From: a virus
Length of the DNA: 33,009 nt
IMG/VR virus record: IMGVR_UViG_3300045741_000217
Span: 1 to 33,009 of that record
Direction: 5' to 3' (one strand)
This document shows, one piece after another, positions 7,451 through 14,829 of the stretch. Made by a program: the position numbers and the translations under genes. Within the stretch, counting starts at the first letter, position 1. Each line of letters opens with the position of its first letter. The notes below the pieces were generated by a model. It searched no databases. It saw nothing but the letters and a program-made list of their open reading frames with translations, and was not told the origin of the DNA.

Positions 7451-8560
7451 CTAGTCCTTCTTCTCCGACTTCTTTGCCTCGACCTTCGCCTTCAGCTTGC
7501 AGTACTGGCACTCGCCCTTCCCATCGCACTTGCACCCTTCCTCCGCAATCTTGTGGAGTAGGGTCTTGGCCACTGCGATCTTCACGCCCCCCTTGGAGGC
7601 GTTACGCAGGTTCTCTTGCACCTTCGAGTCGTGTGCGGCGCTGAACGCTGGCTCTGTCAGCACCTGAGCAAGCTCTGCCTTGCGTGGAGCCTTGAGCTCA
7701 CGCTTCTTGGCGTTGATCGCTGCGCTGATTGACATCACAGCCTTCTGGCCAGGATTTGATGGAGGCTTTGGTCCCGACTCAGATGGAGAGTCTAGGGTCT
7801 CTCCACCCATCTTCTTCTCGATGGCGGCATTGCCTTGCTCACCAGCAGCGGTCTTTTTTACAGAAGCAGCCTTGTCGATGGCACCAAGGATGAAGTCAAC
7901 GGCCGATGCTTCCTTCTTCTCTTCTTTCTCTTCCTTCTCAGAAGGAATGTGGCCGTGCTCCTTCTTCTCGTAGGCGACTAGCTTCTTGACCTTGTCGCCA
8001 TCACCTTCCTTCTTCTCCTCCTTCTTGTCGCCATCCTTCTTGGCGAACGGATTCTCACCAGCAGTCTTGGAACGGAGCTGCTCAAGGATAGAAGCTGAGG
8101 CCTTCTTCAATACACCCTTGGCTGGGTAAGCAGGCTTTACTCCCATTCCCATGTTGTCACCAACAAGGGTGCCTGGGCCACCAGCGCCATCTGGGTGCTT
8201 GGATGTCTTGCCTTCATCGGCCTTGACTGTGTGCTCAGTCAGAGCCTTGTTCTTCTTGTACTGCTGAGTTCCTGGAGTGCCCTTGTTGTTATCCAGGAGC
8301 TCTCCGCCAACTCTGGACTCGCCGCCCATATCACCGGCTGCAAGCTTCTCTCCTGCCTCTTCCAGAGCGGCAGCTAGCTTGTCCATGTGGTCGAGGTCGT
8401 GAAAGTCGAGACCTGTCGGTGTCTCTACCTTCTCCGGCTCCTGCACAGAGGCAGTCTTTTCAGACTCATCATTAACGATCGCCAACTTCCTGGCGTTCTC
8501 GTTAATGGTGGCCTGTACTAGTTCCCGGAGAGGCTGGTAACCTGCCAGCTTTGACTTCAT
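7451..8560 (-). CDS. Lys/Glu/Ala-rich head-module protein with C-terminal Cys cluster, scaffold candidate
   Basis: 369 residues. The start is ATG 8560 because AAGGAG lies 6 bases upstream; the longer frame starts at a GTG at 8575 that overlaps this site. Highly charged and apparently disordered, with a Lys/Glu tract at about 170-220. About nine K-x-A-[S/A/G] motifs are visible (EKTAS, DKLAA, EKLAA, LKKAS, SKTAG, KKEAS, DKAAS, KKTAA, SKLAG). The C-terminus carries CKCDGKGECQYC (C-x-C-x5-C-x2-C), a possible small zinc site, then a basic tail. Located between protease and capsid genes, so a prohead core/scaffold protein is plausible. No recognised family. Confidence 0.6.
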   Translation of the reverse strand: MKSKLAGYQPLRELVQATINENARKLAIVNDESEKTASVQEPEKVETPTGLDFHDLDHMDKLAAALEEAGEKLAAGDMGGESRVGGELLDNNKGTPGTQQYKKNKALTEHTVKADEGKTSKHPDGAGGPGTLVGDNMGMGVKPAYPAKGVLKKASASILEQLRSKTAGENPFAKKDGDKKEEKKEGDGDKVKKLVAYEKKEHGHIPSEKEEKEEKKEASAVDFILGAIDKAASVKKTAAGEQGNAAIEKKMGGETLDSPSESGPKPPSNPGQKAVMSISAAINAKKRELKAPRKAELAQVLTEPAFSAAHDSKVQENLRNASKGGVKIAVAKTLLHKIAEEGCKCDGKGECQYCKLKAKVEAKKSEKKD

Positions 8561-8571
8561 CTTGGACTCCT

Positions 8572-9006
8572 TCACGCTGCCGTGATTGCCGGCGGGGGAA
8601 GCGCCTTGGTGGACATTGTCACATCAGCCTTAGTTGCAGACTCAAGCGGAGCCACGCCAGCCTTGGCGTAAGATGGGGCCATCTTCGGTGGGGCTGTCTT
8701 GAGCTTCGTCATTGCGCTTCCGCCGACTGCTGAAATCTTTTGGAGTTCGTCAGTAAACCCCTTCCACAATGCCAAGTTGGCAGAGGTCTTGGTCTTGTGG
8801 GAAGGATCTGCTGTTTGCTTGTATTCACTCTTCGGTGAATCGTATTTCTCCTTTGCCTCTCTCTTACCTTCTGATGTTCCGTAACCCTGTGGCGTATGTC
8901 CTGTTGCGTGAGCTTGCTGCGTTGCGATTGCAAAAGATTCCGACTTCGGCATTCCCGGATTCTTCCTCCGAATGTGATCTGCCCTGTCGTGAATCCAAGC
9001 CGGCAT
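8572..9006 (-). CDS. Conserved-looking small head-region protein, unknown
   Basis: 144 residues, ATG start with CGGAG upstream. The N-terminal ~55 residues (WIHDRADHIRRKNPGMPKS, then SFAIATQQAHATGH and YGTSEGKREAKEKYD) form a distinctive motif block that I recall from other large-phage hypothetical proteins; no function is known. The middle carries LWKGFTDELQKISA, a short F-x-x-E-[LI]-x-K-[LI]-[AS] element also seen at the N-terminus of the 80-residue protein at 19635-19877. The C-terminal 50 residues are Ala/Pro/Lys-rich and probably disordered. Eleven bases separate its stop from the next start. Confidence 0.6.
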   Translation of the reverse strand: MPAWIHDRADHIRRKNPGMPKSESFAIATQQAHATGHTPQGYGTSEGKREAKEKYDSPKSEYKQTADPSHKTKTSANLALWKGFTDELQKISAVGGSAMTKLKTAPPKMAPSYAKAGVAPLESATKADVTMSTKALPPPAITAA

Positions 9007-9021
9007 TGATCACTCCGAAGT

Positions 9022-9057
9022 GTTAGGGGACCGGGCCCGTACTCCCGGTCCCCTAAC
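9022..9057 (-). other. Perfect 14-bp inverted repeat in the head operon
   Basis: GTTAGGGGACCGGG (9022-9035) and CCCGGTCCCCTAAC (9044-9057) pair perfectly around an 8-base loop. It begins 9 bases after one head gene's stop and ends 15 bases before the next start. There is no U-tract in the minus direction, so it is not a typical intrinsic terminator; an RNase processing or mRNA stability element is more likely. Confidence 0.6.
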
Positions 9058-9065
9058 GAGGGGAA

Positions 9066-9995
9066 CTACTCCTGAGCCTCTTCACCACGCAGGGCGGAGA
9101 CGTCGAATCCCATCTCCTCGAGCGTTGCGAGAGCCCGATCTTCTACAACGGTATTGACGAGATCTGCCGGATTCACCTGCTCGTCAGCTGCTGTCTTCTC
9201 AGCTGGCTCGCCAAGTGTCTCTGGGTCAATTCCGTTTGCCGTCAGGATCTCGTTGACCCGAGCATTGGTCAATGCGTCCAACGCCGGCGTGGTCGACTCG
9301 GTCTCCTCGGCAGATGCGGCCTTCTTCTTCTCGCCTCCGAATGCCTTCGCAGCGCCAAAGCCAGCGCCCGCAGCACCCAAAGCTCCAAGGCCGATTGCCG
9401 ACTTTGGATACTTCTTGGCCACATCTACAACCTTCTTCTTGATGTTACCAAACTGGCCAAGAGCCCGCTCCTTCAGACCAGCCTTGGCTCCTGGAACCTT
9501 ACCCTGCTTGGCCCCACGAGCGTTGATGGTCCTATCAAGCTTTGTCTTTGGGCTGCTTGGGTCAGCCTGGTTGGCAAAACCCTTTCCTAGCTCGCGCTGC
9601 TTACGGAAGTTGGCCCTCTCTGCCTTTGAGGAATTCTTTCCAGGAGAGGGAGACATCTCACCCTTCGACTGAAGGAGTCTCTCGCTCGCATTGGCAGCAT
9701 CCTTCTCCAGCTCGGTCTTCTCCTGCCAGAAAGAATGGGCCATCACGCGACCGAGGTAGTCAGCCTCTGCCAGCTTCTCTTCGCCTTCCTCTGAAGCGGC
9801 AGGCTCAGTCTCACTCTCACCCTCAGACAACATCTCGGCCGCAATGGCCTCCACGTCATCTACAGTGAGCTCGTTGAGGTCGATGCCAGAGTCATCTGAG
9901 AGAGCCTCAGTCAACTCAGCAGCAGCCTGCTTCTGAAGGGTCTCTTCATCACCGGCCGGTGCCGTCCCGTACATCTCTGCCAGTTCCTTGTTCAT
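9066..9995 (-). CDS. Acidic/Ala-rich head-module protein with Gly/Ala hydrophobic segment
   Basis: 309 residues. The start is ATG 9995 because CGGAG lies 7 bases upstream; an ATG at 10031 in frame has no clear site. Residues 1-80 are acidic and helical (TEALSDDSGIDLNELTVDDVEAIAAEML). The centre is basic (about 110-170), followed by a Gly/Ala-rich hydrophobic stretch (SAIGLGALGAAGAGFGAAKAF), then an acidic helical C-terminus. K-x-A motifs include QKQAA, EKDAA, KKKAA and EKTAA. The gene lies directly downstream of the protease. Candidate inner-core or scaffold protein, and a likely protease substrate; no family recognised. Confidence 0.55.
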   Translation of the reverse strand: MNKELAEMYGTAPAGDEETLQKQAAAELTEALSDDSGIDLNELTVDDVEAIAAEMLSEGESETEPAASEEGEEKLAEADYLGRVMAHSFWQEKTELEKDAANASERLLQSKGEMSPSPGKNSSKAERANFRKQRELGKGFANQADPSSPKTKLDRTINARGAKQGKVPGAKAGLKERALGQFGNIKKKVVDVAKKYPKSAIGLGALGAAGAGFGAAKAFGGEKKKAASAEETESTTPALDALTNARVNEILTANGIDPETLGEPAEKTAADEQVNPADLVNTVVEDRALATLEEMGFDVSALRGEEAQE

Positions 9996-10049
9996 TTGAT
10001 TCTCCGTTTGAGTGCAGATGGGGGAGGCCATCTTCGAGGTTCAGAACCC

Positions 10050-11675
10050 CTAGGCCGGAATGTGGTCTTGAAGCCACCGATCAGCAGACACCGCCATGGT
10101 GACTGCCGCATTGCTGAACAGGCTGCTGGCCATATATGCGCCCGCGATGTATGCCACCGAGTCGAGGTTCAACGTCGGGACGCTGGCTGTCTTTGCAAAC
10201 ATATTGATCAGCATCCTTCCGTTCAGTGCCTGCCTCAACTGCGGGTCGCCTTCCACTGCTGCTGCCGCCTGCGAGATCTTGAGCAAGAGGTTTTGTCGAT
10301 AGCCGTTGTAAGCTGCCGAGATCTTGTCCAGGAGAGAATGCGTTATGGGATTGGGGGTGGGAAGAGCCTTCTGATTTGTCTTCTCAAACCCAAGTCTCCG
10401 TAGCGCAAACGGTTCTCCGAAAGCTGTGCGGTATTGCACTACGGACATCAAATCAGCAGCAAGTTTTGAGTTCACTGCCTTCATATCCAGACCAACCTGA
10501 TCAATGACACCAGGTACCTGTCTGAATACCAAGTTGTTGTCATTCAACTCACGAGCCCAGTCGGCATAACCCATCTTGACCAGAACGATGGTTTGGAACT
10601 CCTGGGGCTTTAATGGAATGCCCATTGCCCCAGCCGTGCTGCAAATAGAGGAGAGAGGCATCTCCTCAGCGTGGCGCTCGAGATTGGGAATGTTTGGTTC
10701 TCTAACAGTAAGCTCAGTGAACTTGTTGGCTGGCACCTGCTTCAAGATCTCAGACAGTTTCTCACTGGCGCTCTTGATGCCAAACTCTGCCATCTTCTCC
10801 TTGCAGCAATCTACTTCGCAGGGAGCTGAAGCTGTCTTCTCTACACCGTAGCTCTCTGGCACTTGAACCATGTGAGCTACCTCTGCCGATGGGCGTGGGA
10901 TGGTGCAGATGTCTCCAAGGCAAACTTGGTTGCCGCGAGAAGCAACCTTTGCCATTACTTTTGCAGTCTTGTCTGCGCCGATGAAAACAAAGGAGATATC
11001 GAAGAACCGGGGCAGTGTATTGATGACATAGATTCTCCGGCCATCTGGGAGAATCTTGTTAGGTCCCCACTCCCCCTTGTGCTCTTCGGGGGGACGCATG
11101 TGCTTGCAGTAGTCATCACGAGTCTTGGACTCATTCCCGCAGATGGAGCAGATGTCGTATGGAACCTTGCACCCCATCGACACATCCGGGAACTCTCCCA
11201 TGTCGATGCGGTTGATGATCCCATCAGCTTGCTCTACCTTCGCCCTCTCACGATCAAGACGAATGATGAGCTCAACCCTCTTCATCTGAGGGTTAAGAAG
11301 AGAAAGCACCGGCTGTCCAAATGCCCTGGACGGATCTTTGTTGGCGTGGTGTTGGAAAGCGTGGGCATTCAAGAACGTTTTGTAGCCGTAGTCTTCTCCC
11401 TCATGGGTAAGCGCATTCCATGGGAAGTAGTCGGCATTGATGTTGGAGCCAAAATACTCTCCAGCACCAAGAGCGTTCACTAGAACGTAGGCAGACTTCT
11501 TACGCTCACCGGCAGGAATCTTCTCGATGAAGTCTCTAAGCTCATCGCCGGTTGACCAATCTGAGAATGGTGGAGCGCCGGCGGTCTTTTCAAAGACGCC
11601 AGCAGATCCAAAGAGTGGCTGGCAGAAGATGCCACTCTCCGTTCTACCCCAGAACTGGCATTGCTTAATTAGCAT
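10050..11675 (-). CDS. Prohead (capsid maturation) protease with zinc-binding-type Cys/His cluster
   Basis: 541 residues. ATG 11675 overlaps the previous stop as TGATG. The protease core is in residues ~60-240: SNINADYFPW, then NAHAFQHHANKDPSRAFGQP (candidate catalytic His among 105-110) and FPDVSMGCKVPYDIC (candidate nucleophile Ser166 in V-S-M-G). This H...S arrangement fits the assemblin-like prohead serine proteases (T4 gp21/HK97 gp4 relatives). Cys176/Cys179 and Cys190/His192 (CSIC...YCKH) form a likely zinc site immediately after the serine. The last ~300 residues are an extra helical region holding several K-x-A motifs (EKTAS, IKSAS, SKLAA, AKTAS). Cleaves scaffold and capsid proteins during head maturation. 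Confidence 0.78.
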   Translation of the reverse strand: MLIKQCQFWGRTESGIFCQPLFGSAGVFEKTAGAPPFSDWSTGDELRDFIEKIPAGERKKSAYVLVNALGAGEYFGSNINADYFPWNALTHEGEDYGYKTFLNAHAFQHHANKDPSRAFGQPVLSLLNPQMKRVELIIRLDRERAKVEQADGIINRIDMGEFPDVSMGCKVPYDICSICGNESKTRDDYCKHMRPPEEHKGEWGPNKILPDGRRIYVINTLPRFFDISFVFIGADKTAKVMAKVASRGNQVCLGDICTIPRPSAEVAHMVQVPESYGVEKTASAPCEVDCCKEKMAEFGIKSASEKLSEILKQVPANKFTELTVREPNIPNLERHAEEMPLSSICSTAGAMGIPLKPQEFQTIVLVKMGYADWARELNDNNLVFRQVPGVIDQVGLDMKAVNSKLAADLMSVVQYRTAFGEPFALRRLGFEKTNQKALPTPNPITHSLLDKISAAYNGYRQNLLLKISQAAAAVEGDPQLRQALNGRMLINMFAKTASVPTLNLDSVAYIAGAYMASSLFSNAAVTMAVSADRWLQDHIPA

Positions 11676-12274
11676 CAACGCCTCAGGCGCTCAGGCTCCA
11701 TCATCTTCTGAGCAACTCCAAATGTTCCATGGACGCCGAATTGGTTACGCTTGACATCCGTAAGCGTACCCCTGGTCTTGATTAGACGCTCCATGTAGTC
11801 TGGTAGTAGTTCGGGTTCCATGCGACCCATTACGCTCAAGATCGCACCACCGAGCATTGGATCAGACGTCATGTCTGGAGCGTACCTATGTAGAGTTGTG
11901 TAAGCGGCCTTTAGACGCTTTGGGTCGTTAACCTTCTTGTCTAAATCAGGATTGGCAATCATGATCCGACGAAAGTTGCGACTCTTGGTTAAACCTCTCC
12001 TGGCTGCATCGTATAGGTCGGCGGCAACAGAACCACCAAGAGTCATTGCTGCACCGGTACCTAAAACCGCAGCTCCCATTAGAGCCTTGTCTGCAACACC
12101 AGCAAGCTTCTGGACCCCATCCTGAGTATGGGCAACAATCGCATCAAGCTCAGCTGCTATCTCTTCTACAAACTCAGGAGACTCTTTCTGAACTAGTGAC
12201 ATGGCAACAGCGACCTTCACCATAGTCTCATGATCAGCCTGATCTGCAATCTCAAGAACTTCTCTCTTATTCAT
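11675..12274 (-). CDS. Head-region protein with hydrophobic central segment, unknown
   Basis: 199 residues, ATG start overlapping the previous stop (ATGA), and its own stop overlaps the protease start. The N-terminal half is helical and acidic (ETMVKVAVAMSLVQKESPEFVEEIAAELDAI); a Gly/Ala hydrophobic stretch lies at about 68-85 (LMGAAVLGTGAAMTLGGSVAA). The second half carries RRIMIANPDLDKKVNDPKRL and YTTLHRYAPDMTSDPMLGGAIL, a block I associate with hypothetical structural proteins of large phages. Tight coupling to the protease suggests a prohead or injected internal protein. Confidence 0.6.
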   Translation of the reverse strand: MNKREVLEIADQADHETMVKVAVAMSLVQKESPEFVEEIAAELDAIVAHTQDGVQKLAGVADKALMGAAVLGTGAAMTLGGSVAADLYDAARRGLTKSRNFRRIMIANPDLDKKVNDPKRLKAAYTTLHRYAPDMTSDPMLGGAILSVMGRMEPELLPDYMERLIKTRGTLTDVKRNQFGVHGTFGVAQKMMEPERLRR

Positions 12275-12501
12275 GGTCCACCTGGGGGAGGAGTGATCGG
12301 CCCTGCGAGCTGATTGTGAATAGCAGGGTCAAAGCCCTTCTTGAATTGTTTGGTCTGCTTTACTCCACCAACCCCAGCTGCAACTCCAACTGCGGTCTTG
12401 CCGGGATTATTGGCAATGCCTTTACCAATAGTAGAGAGAAGTCCGGCCATCTTGCGGAGAGCAGAAAGAGTGCTCGCCGTCTTAGCGAGACGCAAGAGCA
12501 C
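12271..12501 (-). CDS. Small Gly/Ala/Lys-rich protein overlapping the 306-residue gene
   Basis: 76 residues if started at GTG 12501, chosen because AAGGGG lies 7 bases upstream and the frame then overlaps the upstream gene by 20 bases. An ATG at 12450 (59 residues) is the alternative but lacks a clear site. Sequence: LRLAKTASTLSALRKMAGLL, then a Gly/Ala hydrophobic segment (TAVGVAAGVGGV), and a Pro/Gly tail. It resembles a shortened version of its neighbours (K-x-A motif, small hydrophobic stretch). Function unknown. Confidence 0.5.
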   Translation of the reverse strand: MLLRLAKTASTLSALRKMAGLLSTIGKGIANNPGKTAVGVAAGVGGVKQTKQFKKGFDPAIHNQLAGPITPPPGGP

Positions 12502-13402
12502 GGAGGTTCCCCTTGATGAACTCGTCGATGTCGTGGATTGCCTCATTGGCTTCGGCAATCTTGACTGAGCACATCGCAATAGTGTCGTTCGCGTCTGCGA
12601 TCTCAGAAACGAGAGCAACGAAGGGGTGTTCTGGATTTACTTGACGATGAGCGAGCTTTTCCAAACTCTTGAGCTGGTGCTTGAGAGTATGGGCTCCGGC
12701 AACCTTCTCCTGCATGAGACGGGTAACCACTGGATTGATTACAGTAGCTACCTTCTCGGCAGAGAGGCCTGTTGTCTGGGCTGCATTCACTACGTCGGCG
12801 ATGCTGCCGCCATCCAACATGTGGCGCTTTACCTCGTCGTAGTACTTCTCGCTTGCATACTTGGCGACGTTGTCATGCTGATCTGCCAAGTGAGTGAGGT
12901 TGTCCTTCAAACCCCTCATGGAGTCCTTCAGCGCAGTAATGTCGGTAGCAACTGTCTCTGAACTGAAGTCGATCTGTGTGGGCTGCCCAAACAACTCGGC
13001 CAGCTGCTCGTCATTGATGCTGGCCTTCTTCTCATTCGGCAGAGACCCATAAGAAGGGTCTACGCTTCCTTCAACCACAGGCTTGGCAGCTACAGTCAGC
13101 TGCTGCACTACCTGGGTAGGGTCTGCCAAAGGGAACTGGGGGTAGCTCGAGCCGGCAGATGCTACCTTGTTCTTGTCGTGAATACCAAGGTAGATGCTCT
13201 GATTGGCTAGCTCACAAATTCTCTTGATGTGCTCGGCTGTATAACGGTTGCCTTCTGAAGCAAGTTTTACGATAGTCCTGGTAGGAGGAGTGCCGTGCTC
13301 TAGGTAGGCTGCCGCTGCTTGCTTACCCAGCAGCTCGAGAACCTCAGGAGCAACGGAAGGCTGTAGACGGTCGCTGGTTAGGAATTCCGCGAGCTTGTCC
13401 AC
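12482..13402 (-). CDS. Helical head-module protein rich in K-x-A motifs, unknown
   Basis: 306 residues. The start is GTG 13402 because AGGAG lies 8 bases upstream; the longer frame to 13519 would run across the divergent regulator gene and reads as non-protein-like. Mostly alpha-helical (ALKDSMRGLKDNLTHLADQHD; VALVSEIADANDTIAMC), no transmembrane segment. Contains about seven K-x-A-[S/A/G/T] sites (GKQAA, VKLAS, NKVAS, KKASI, AKYAS, EKVAT, EKVAG). First gene of the minus-strand head cluster after the terminase and the plus-strand insert. A structural or core protein is likely; a portal cannot be confirmed from the sequence. Confidence 0.55.
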   Translation of the reverse strand: MDKLAEFLTSDRLQPSVAPEVLELLGKQAAAAYLEHGTPPTRTIVKLASEGNRYTAEHIKRICELANQSIYLGIHDKNKVASAGSSYPQFPLADPTQVVQQLTVAAKPVVEGSVDPSYGSLPNEKKASINDEQLAELFGQPTQIDFSSETVATDITALKDSMRGLKDNLTHLADQHDNVAKYASEKYYDEVKRHMLDGGSIADVVNAAQTTGLSAEKVATVINPVVTRLMQEKVAGAHTLKHQLKSLEKLAHRQVNPEHPFVALVSEIADANDTIAMCSVKIAEANEAIHDIDEFIKGNLRALASR

Positions 13403-13466
13403 GTGGTAGACTCCTGTACTGTTGCTGGGTGCGAGACAGGGACAGGGTAGTCTCCGAGAGGAGAAC

Positions 13467-14159
13467 ATGGGAAGCGAGAAAGTGGACCAAATCTGGACGG
13501 CAAACAGATTGAACGTCACTACGAGGACCGTCAGGAACTATGTACGAGATGGTCTTCTAAAGCAGTATGTAGTGAACAACAGAGCCGTATACGATAGATC
13601 TGAAGTTGAACAGCTCGCAATTGACCAGGGCTCTGACGTCCCAGCTTTGACTAGAAAGACTGTCTTTGCCTTGGTTGCCAGAATCCAAAAGCTAGAACAA
13701 GACATGGAAGTAATGAGAAGGGCACTTGCAATCCAGAATGCTCCTCTACGACCTACGAATACAGAAGCTTTGGAACTCTACCAAGCGGCCAGCCTATCTT
13801 TAGGTTGCAGAAAGTGGCACCTAGACGAAATGAAGATGTGGTCTACGGTGTTTGATAGGCTGGATGAGCCGGCTCTACAATTGATTGGCTCGGCTGCCGT
13901 GTTGGATAAGCCTTGGGAGACCTTCTTCCAACTCTGTCTGGCCCAGATCAACTACATCTCCCAACTGCCTGGGTTCGCCACAAACCTAGAGCTACAGATG
14001 CTACACAAACAGTTAGATGAGGGGCGTAAGAAGTTACGTTCTTCAATCTTGATCTGGATCGAGCTTCATAGGGGGCAAAGCCAGGTTCAGGACACTTTGC
14101 AGGTGCTCGAAAAGGGCACAAATACCCTTCTACGCAGGCTAGGTGGCAAAAGCAGCTAA
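13467..14159 (+). CDS. MerR-type helix-turn-helix DNA-binding protein
   Basis: 230 residues. ATG 13467 is used because GAGGAG sits just before it; an upstream in-frame start at 13422 is weaker. Residues ~8-45 (IWTANRLNVTTRTVRNYVRDGLL, then a wing ending RAVYDRSEVEQLA) fit the winged helix-turn-helix of the MerR/excisionase group. A coiled-coil helix follows (ALVARIQKLEQDMEVMRRAL), then a large helical domain of unknown family. Probably a phage transcription regulator or DNA-packaging accessory protein. It is encoded opposite to the head genes with only 64 bases between divergent starts, so it may control that junction; this is inferred. A hairpin terminator follows. Confidence 0.7.
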   Translation: MGSEKVDQIWTANRLNVTTRTVRNYVRDGLLKQYVVNNRAVYDRSEVEQLAIDQGSDVPALTRKTVFALVARIQKLEQDMEVMRRALAIQNAPLRPTNTEALELYQAASLSLGCRKWHLDEMKMWSTVFDRLDEPALQLIGSAAVLDKPWETFFQLCLAQINYISQLPGFATNLELQMLHKQLDEGRKKLRSSILIWIELHRGQSQVQDTLQVLEKGTNTLLRRLGGKSS

Positions 14160-14178
14160 CTCCTGGGGATAAGAAGTT

Positions 14179-14202
14179 GAACCCAATTCTGGGTTCTTCT
14201 CT
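14179..14202 (+). terminator. Hairpin terminator after the regulator gene
   Basis: GAACCCA/TGGGTTC stem with a 4-base loop, followed by TTCTCT, 20 bases after the regulator stop and 26 bases before the next start. Moderate strength; likely partial read-through into the downstream membrane-protein gene. Confidence 0.5.
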
Positions 14203-14227
14203 AACCTCCCTCCAGGAGAAAACCGCA

Positions 14228-14740
14228 ATGCCTGAGAACGAAGTGGCAATCCCCCCGCTGCACGAGAAGCGGGCGCAGGAGGCGCAGAAGGCGCAGACGC
14301 AGCAGGAGAACCGGATGGTCGCCGACGATCTGTCCGGAAAGAACCCCGTCGATGCGCAGACGGGGAAGCCGGTGGACATCAGCGACTCGAGCAGCATCGA
14401 GGCGCTGAAGAACCGGATCGCCAACGTGATGTTCGAGAACGGCCTGCCGCAGGGCGGGCTGAAGCTCCGGGGGATCGACCCCGAGAAGCTGGGGGCCTGG
14501 GACCGCGTGAAGCTCCGCGCGGGTCAGCCGATCAGCGCCATCGACCTGGTGAAGTTCACGCTGTTCGCCGGCGCGGCGTACTTCGTGTACCAGGGCGTGT
14601 CGTACCTGGTGCGCGACTACTGGGAGATGCCCGGCAGCTGGAAGTGGGAGACCGGCAAGGCCGCCGAGCGCTCCCTCGCGGTCGAGGGGGCCATGGCCAA
14701 GGCCAAGGTCCCGGCCAGCGCCGTCGGCGTGATGCGGTAG
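14228..14740 (+). CDS. GC-rich single-pass membrane protein, unknown
   Basis: 170 residues. ATG 14228 is used because AGGAG lies 9 bases upstream; the in-frame start at 14177 lies inside a hairpin. Gln/Glu/Ala-rich helical N-terminus (EKRAQEAQKAQTQQENRM), a central folded segment (IEALKNRIANVMFENGLPQGG), one transmembrane segment at about 110-130 (LVKFTLFAGAAYFVYQGVSYL), then a short helical tail. Nearly every third base is G or C, unlike the flanking genes, so the gene is either highly expressed or recently acquired. It is followed by two consecutive stem-loops. No family recognised. Confidence 0.7.
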   Translation: MPENEVAIPPLHEKRAQEAQKAQTQQENRMVADDLSGKNPVDAQTGKPVDISDSSSIEALKNRIANVMFENGLPQGGLKLRGIDPEKLGAWDRVKLRAGQPISAIDLVKFTLFAGAAYFVYQGVSYLVRDYWEMPGSWKWETGKAAERSLAVEGAMAKAKVPASAVGVMR

Positions 14741-14745
14741 GCTTC

Positions 14746-14778
14746 CTCCTCCACCGAATCGCGCGATCGGTGGAGGAG
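14746..14778. other. Perfect 12-bp stem-loop between convergent genes
   Basis: CTCCTCCACCGA (14746-14757) and TCGGTGGAGGAG (14767-14778) pair perfectly with a 9-base loop. No U-tract on either side. It lies just before a second hairpin with a U-rich tail, forming a tandem structure at the end of the plus-strand membrane protein gene. Confidence 0.5.
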
Positions 14779-14791
14779 AGGAGAACGGAGG

Positions 14792-14826
14792 AAGTCCGGG
14801 GTTGTTGACCGGGCTTCTTTCGTTAG
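14792..14826 (+). terminator. Intrinsic terminator between GC-rich membrane protein and terminase
   Basis: AAGTCCGG (14792-14799) pairs with CCGGGCTT (14809-14816) with one G-T pair, followed by CTTTCGTT. Ends 4 bases before the terminase stop codon on the other strand, so it insulates the convergent transcripts. Confidence 0.6.
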
Positions 14827-14829
14827 CCC

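Noticed and set aside
10863-11483. Plus-strand open frame of 206 residues opposite the protease
   Set aside because: Antisense shadow of a gene with recognisable protease motifs.
13403-13519. N-terminal extension of the 306-residue head protein
   Set aside because: The extension lies on the antisense of the regulator start, and the GTG at 13402 has a strong ribosome binding site.
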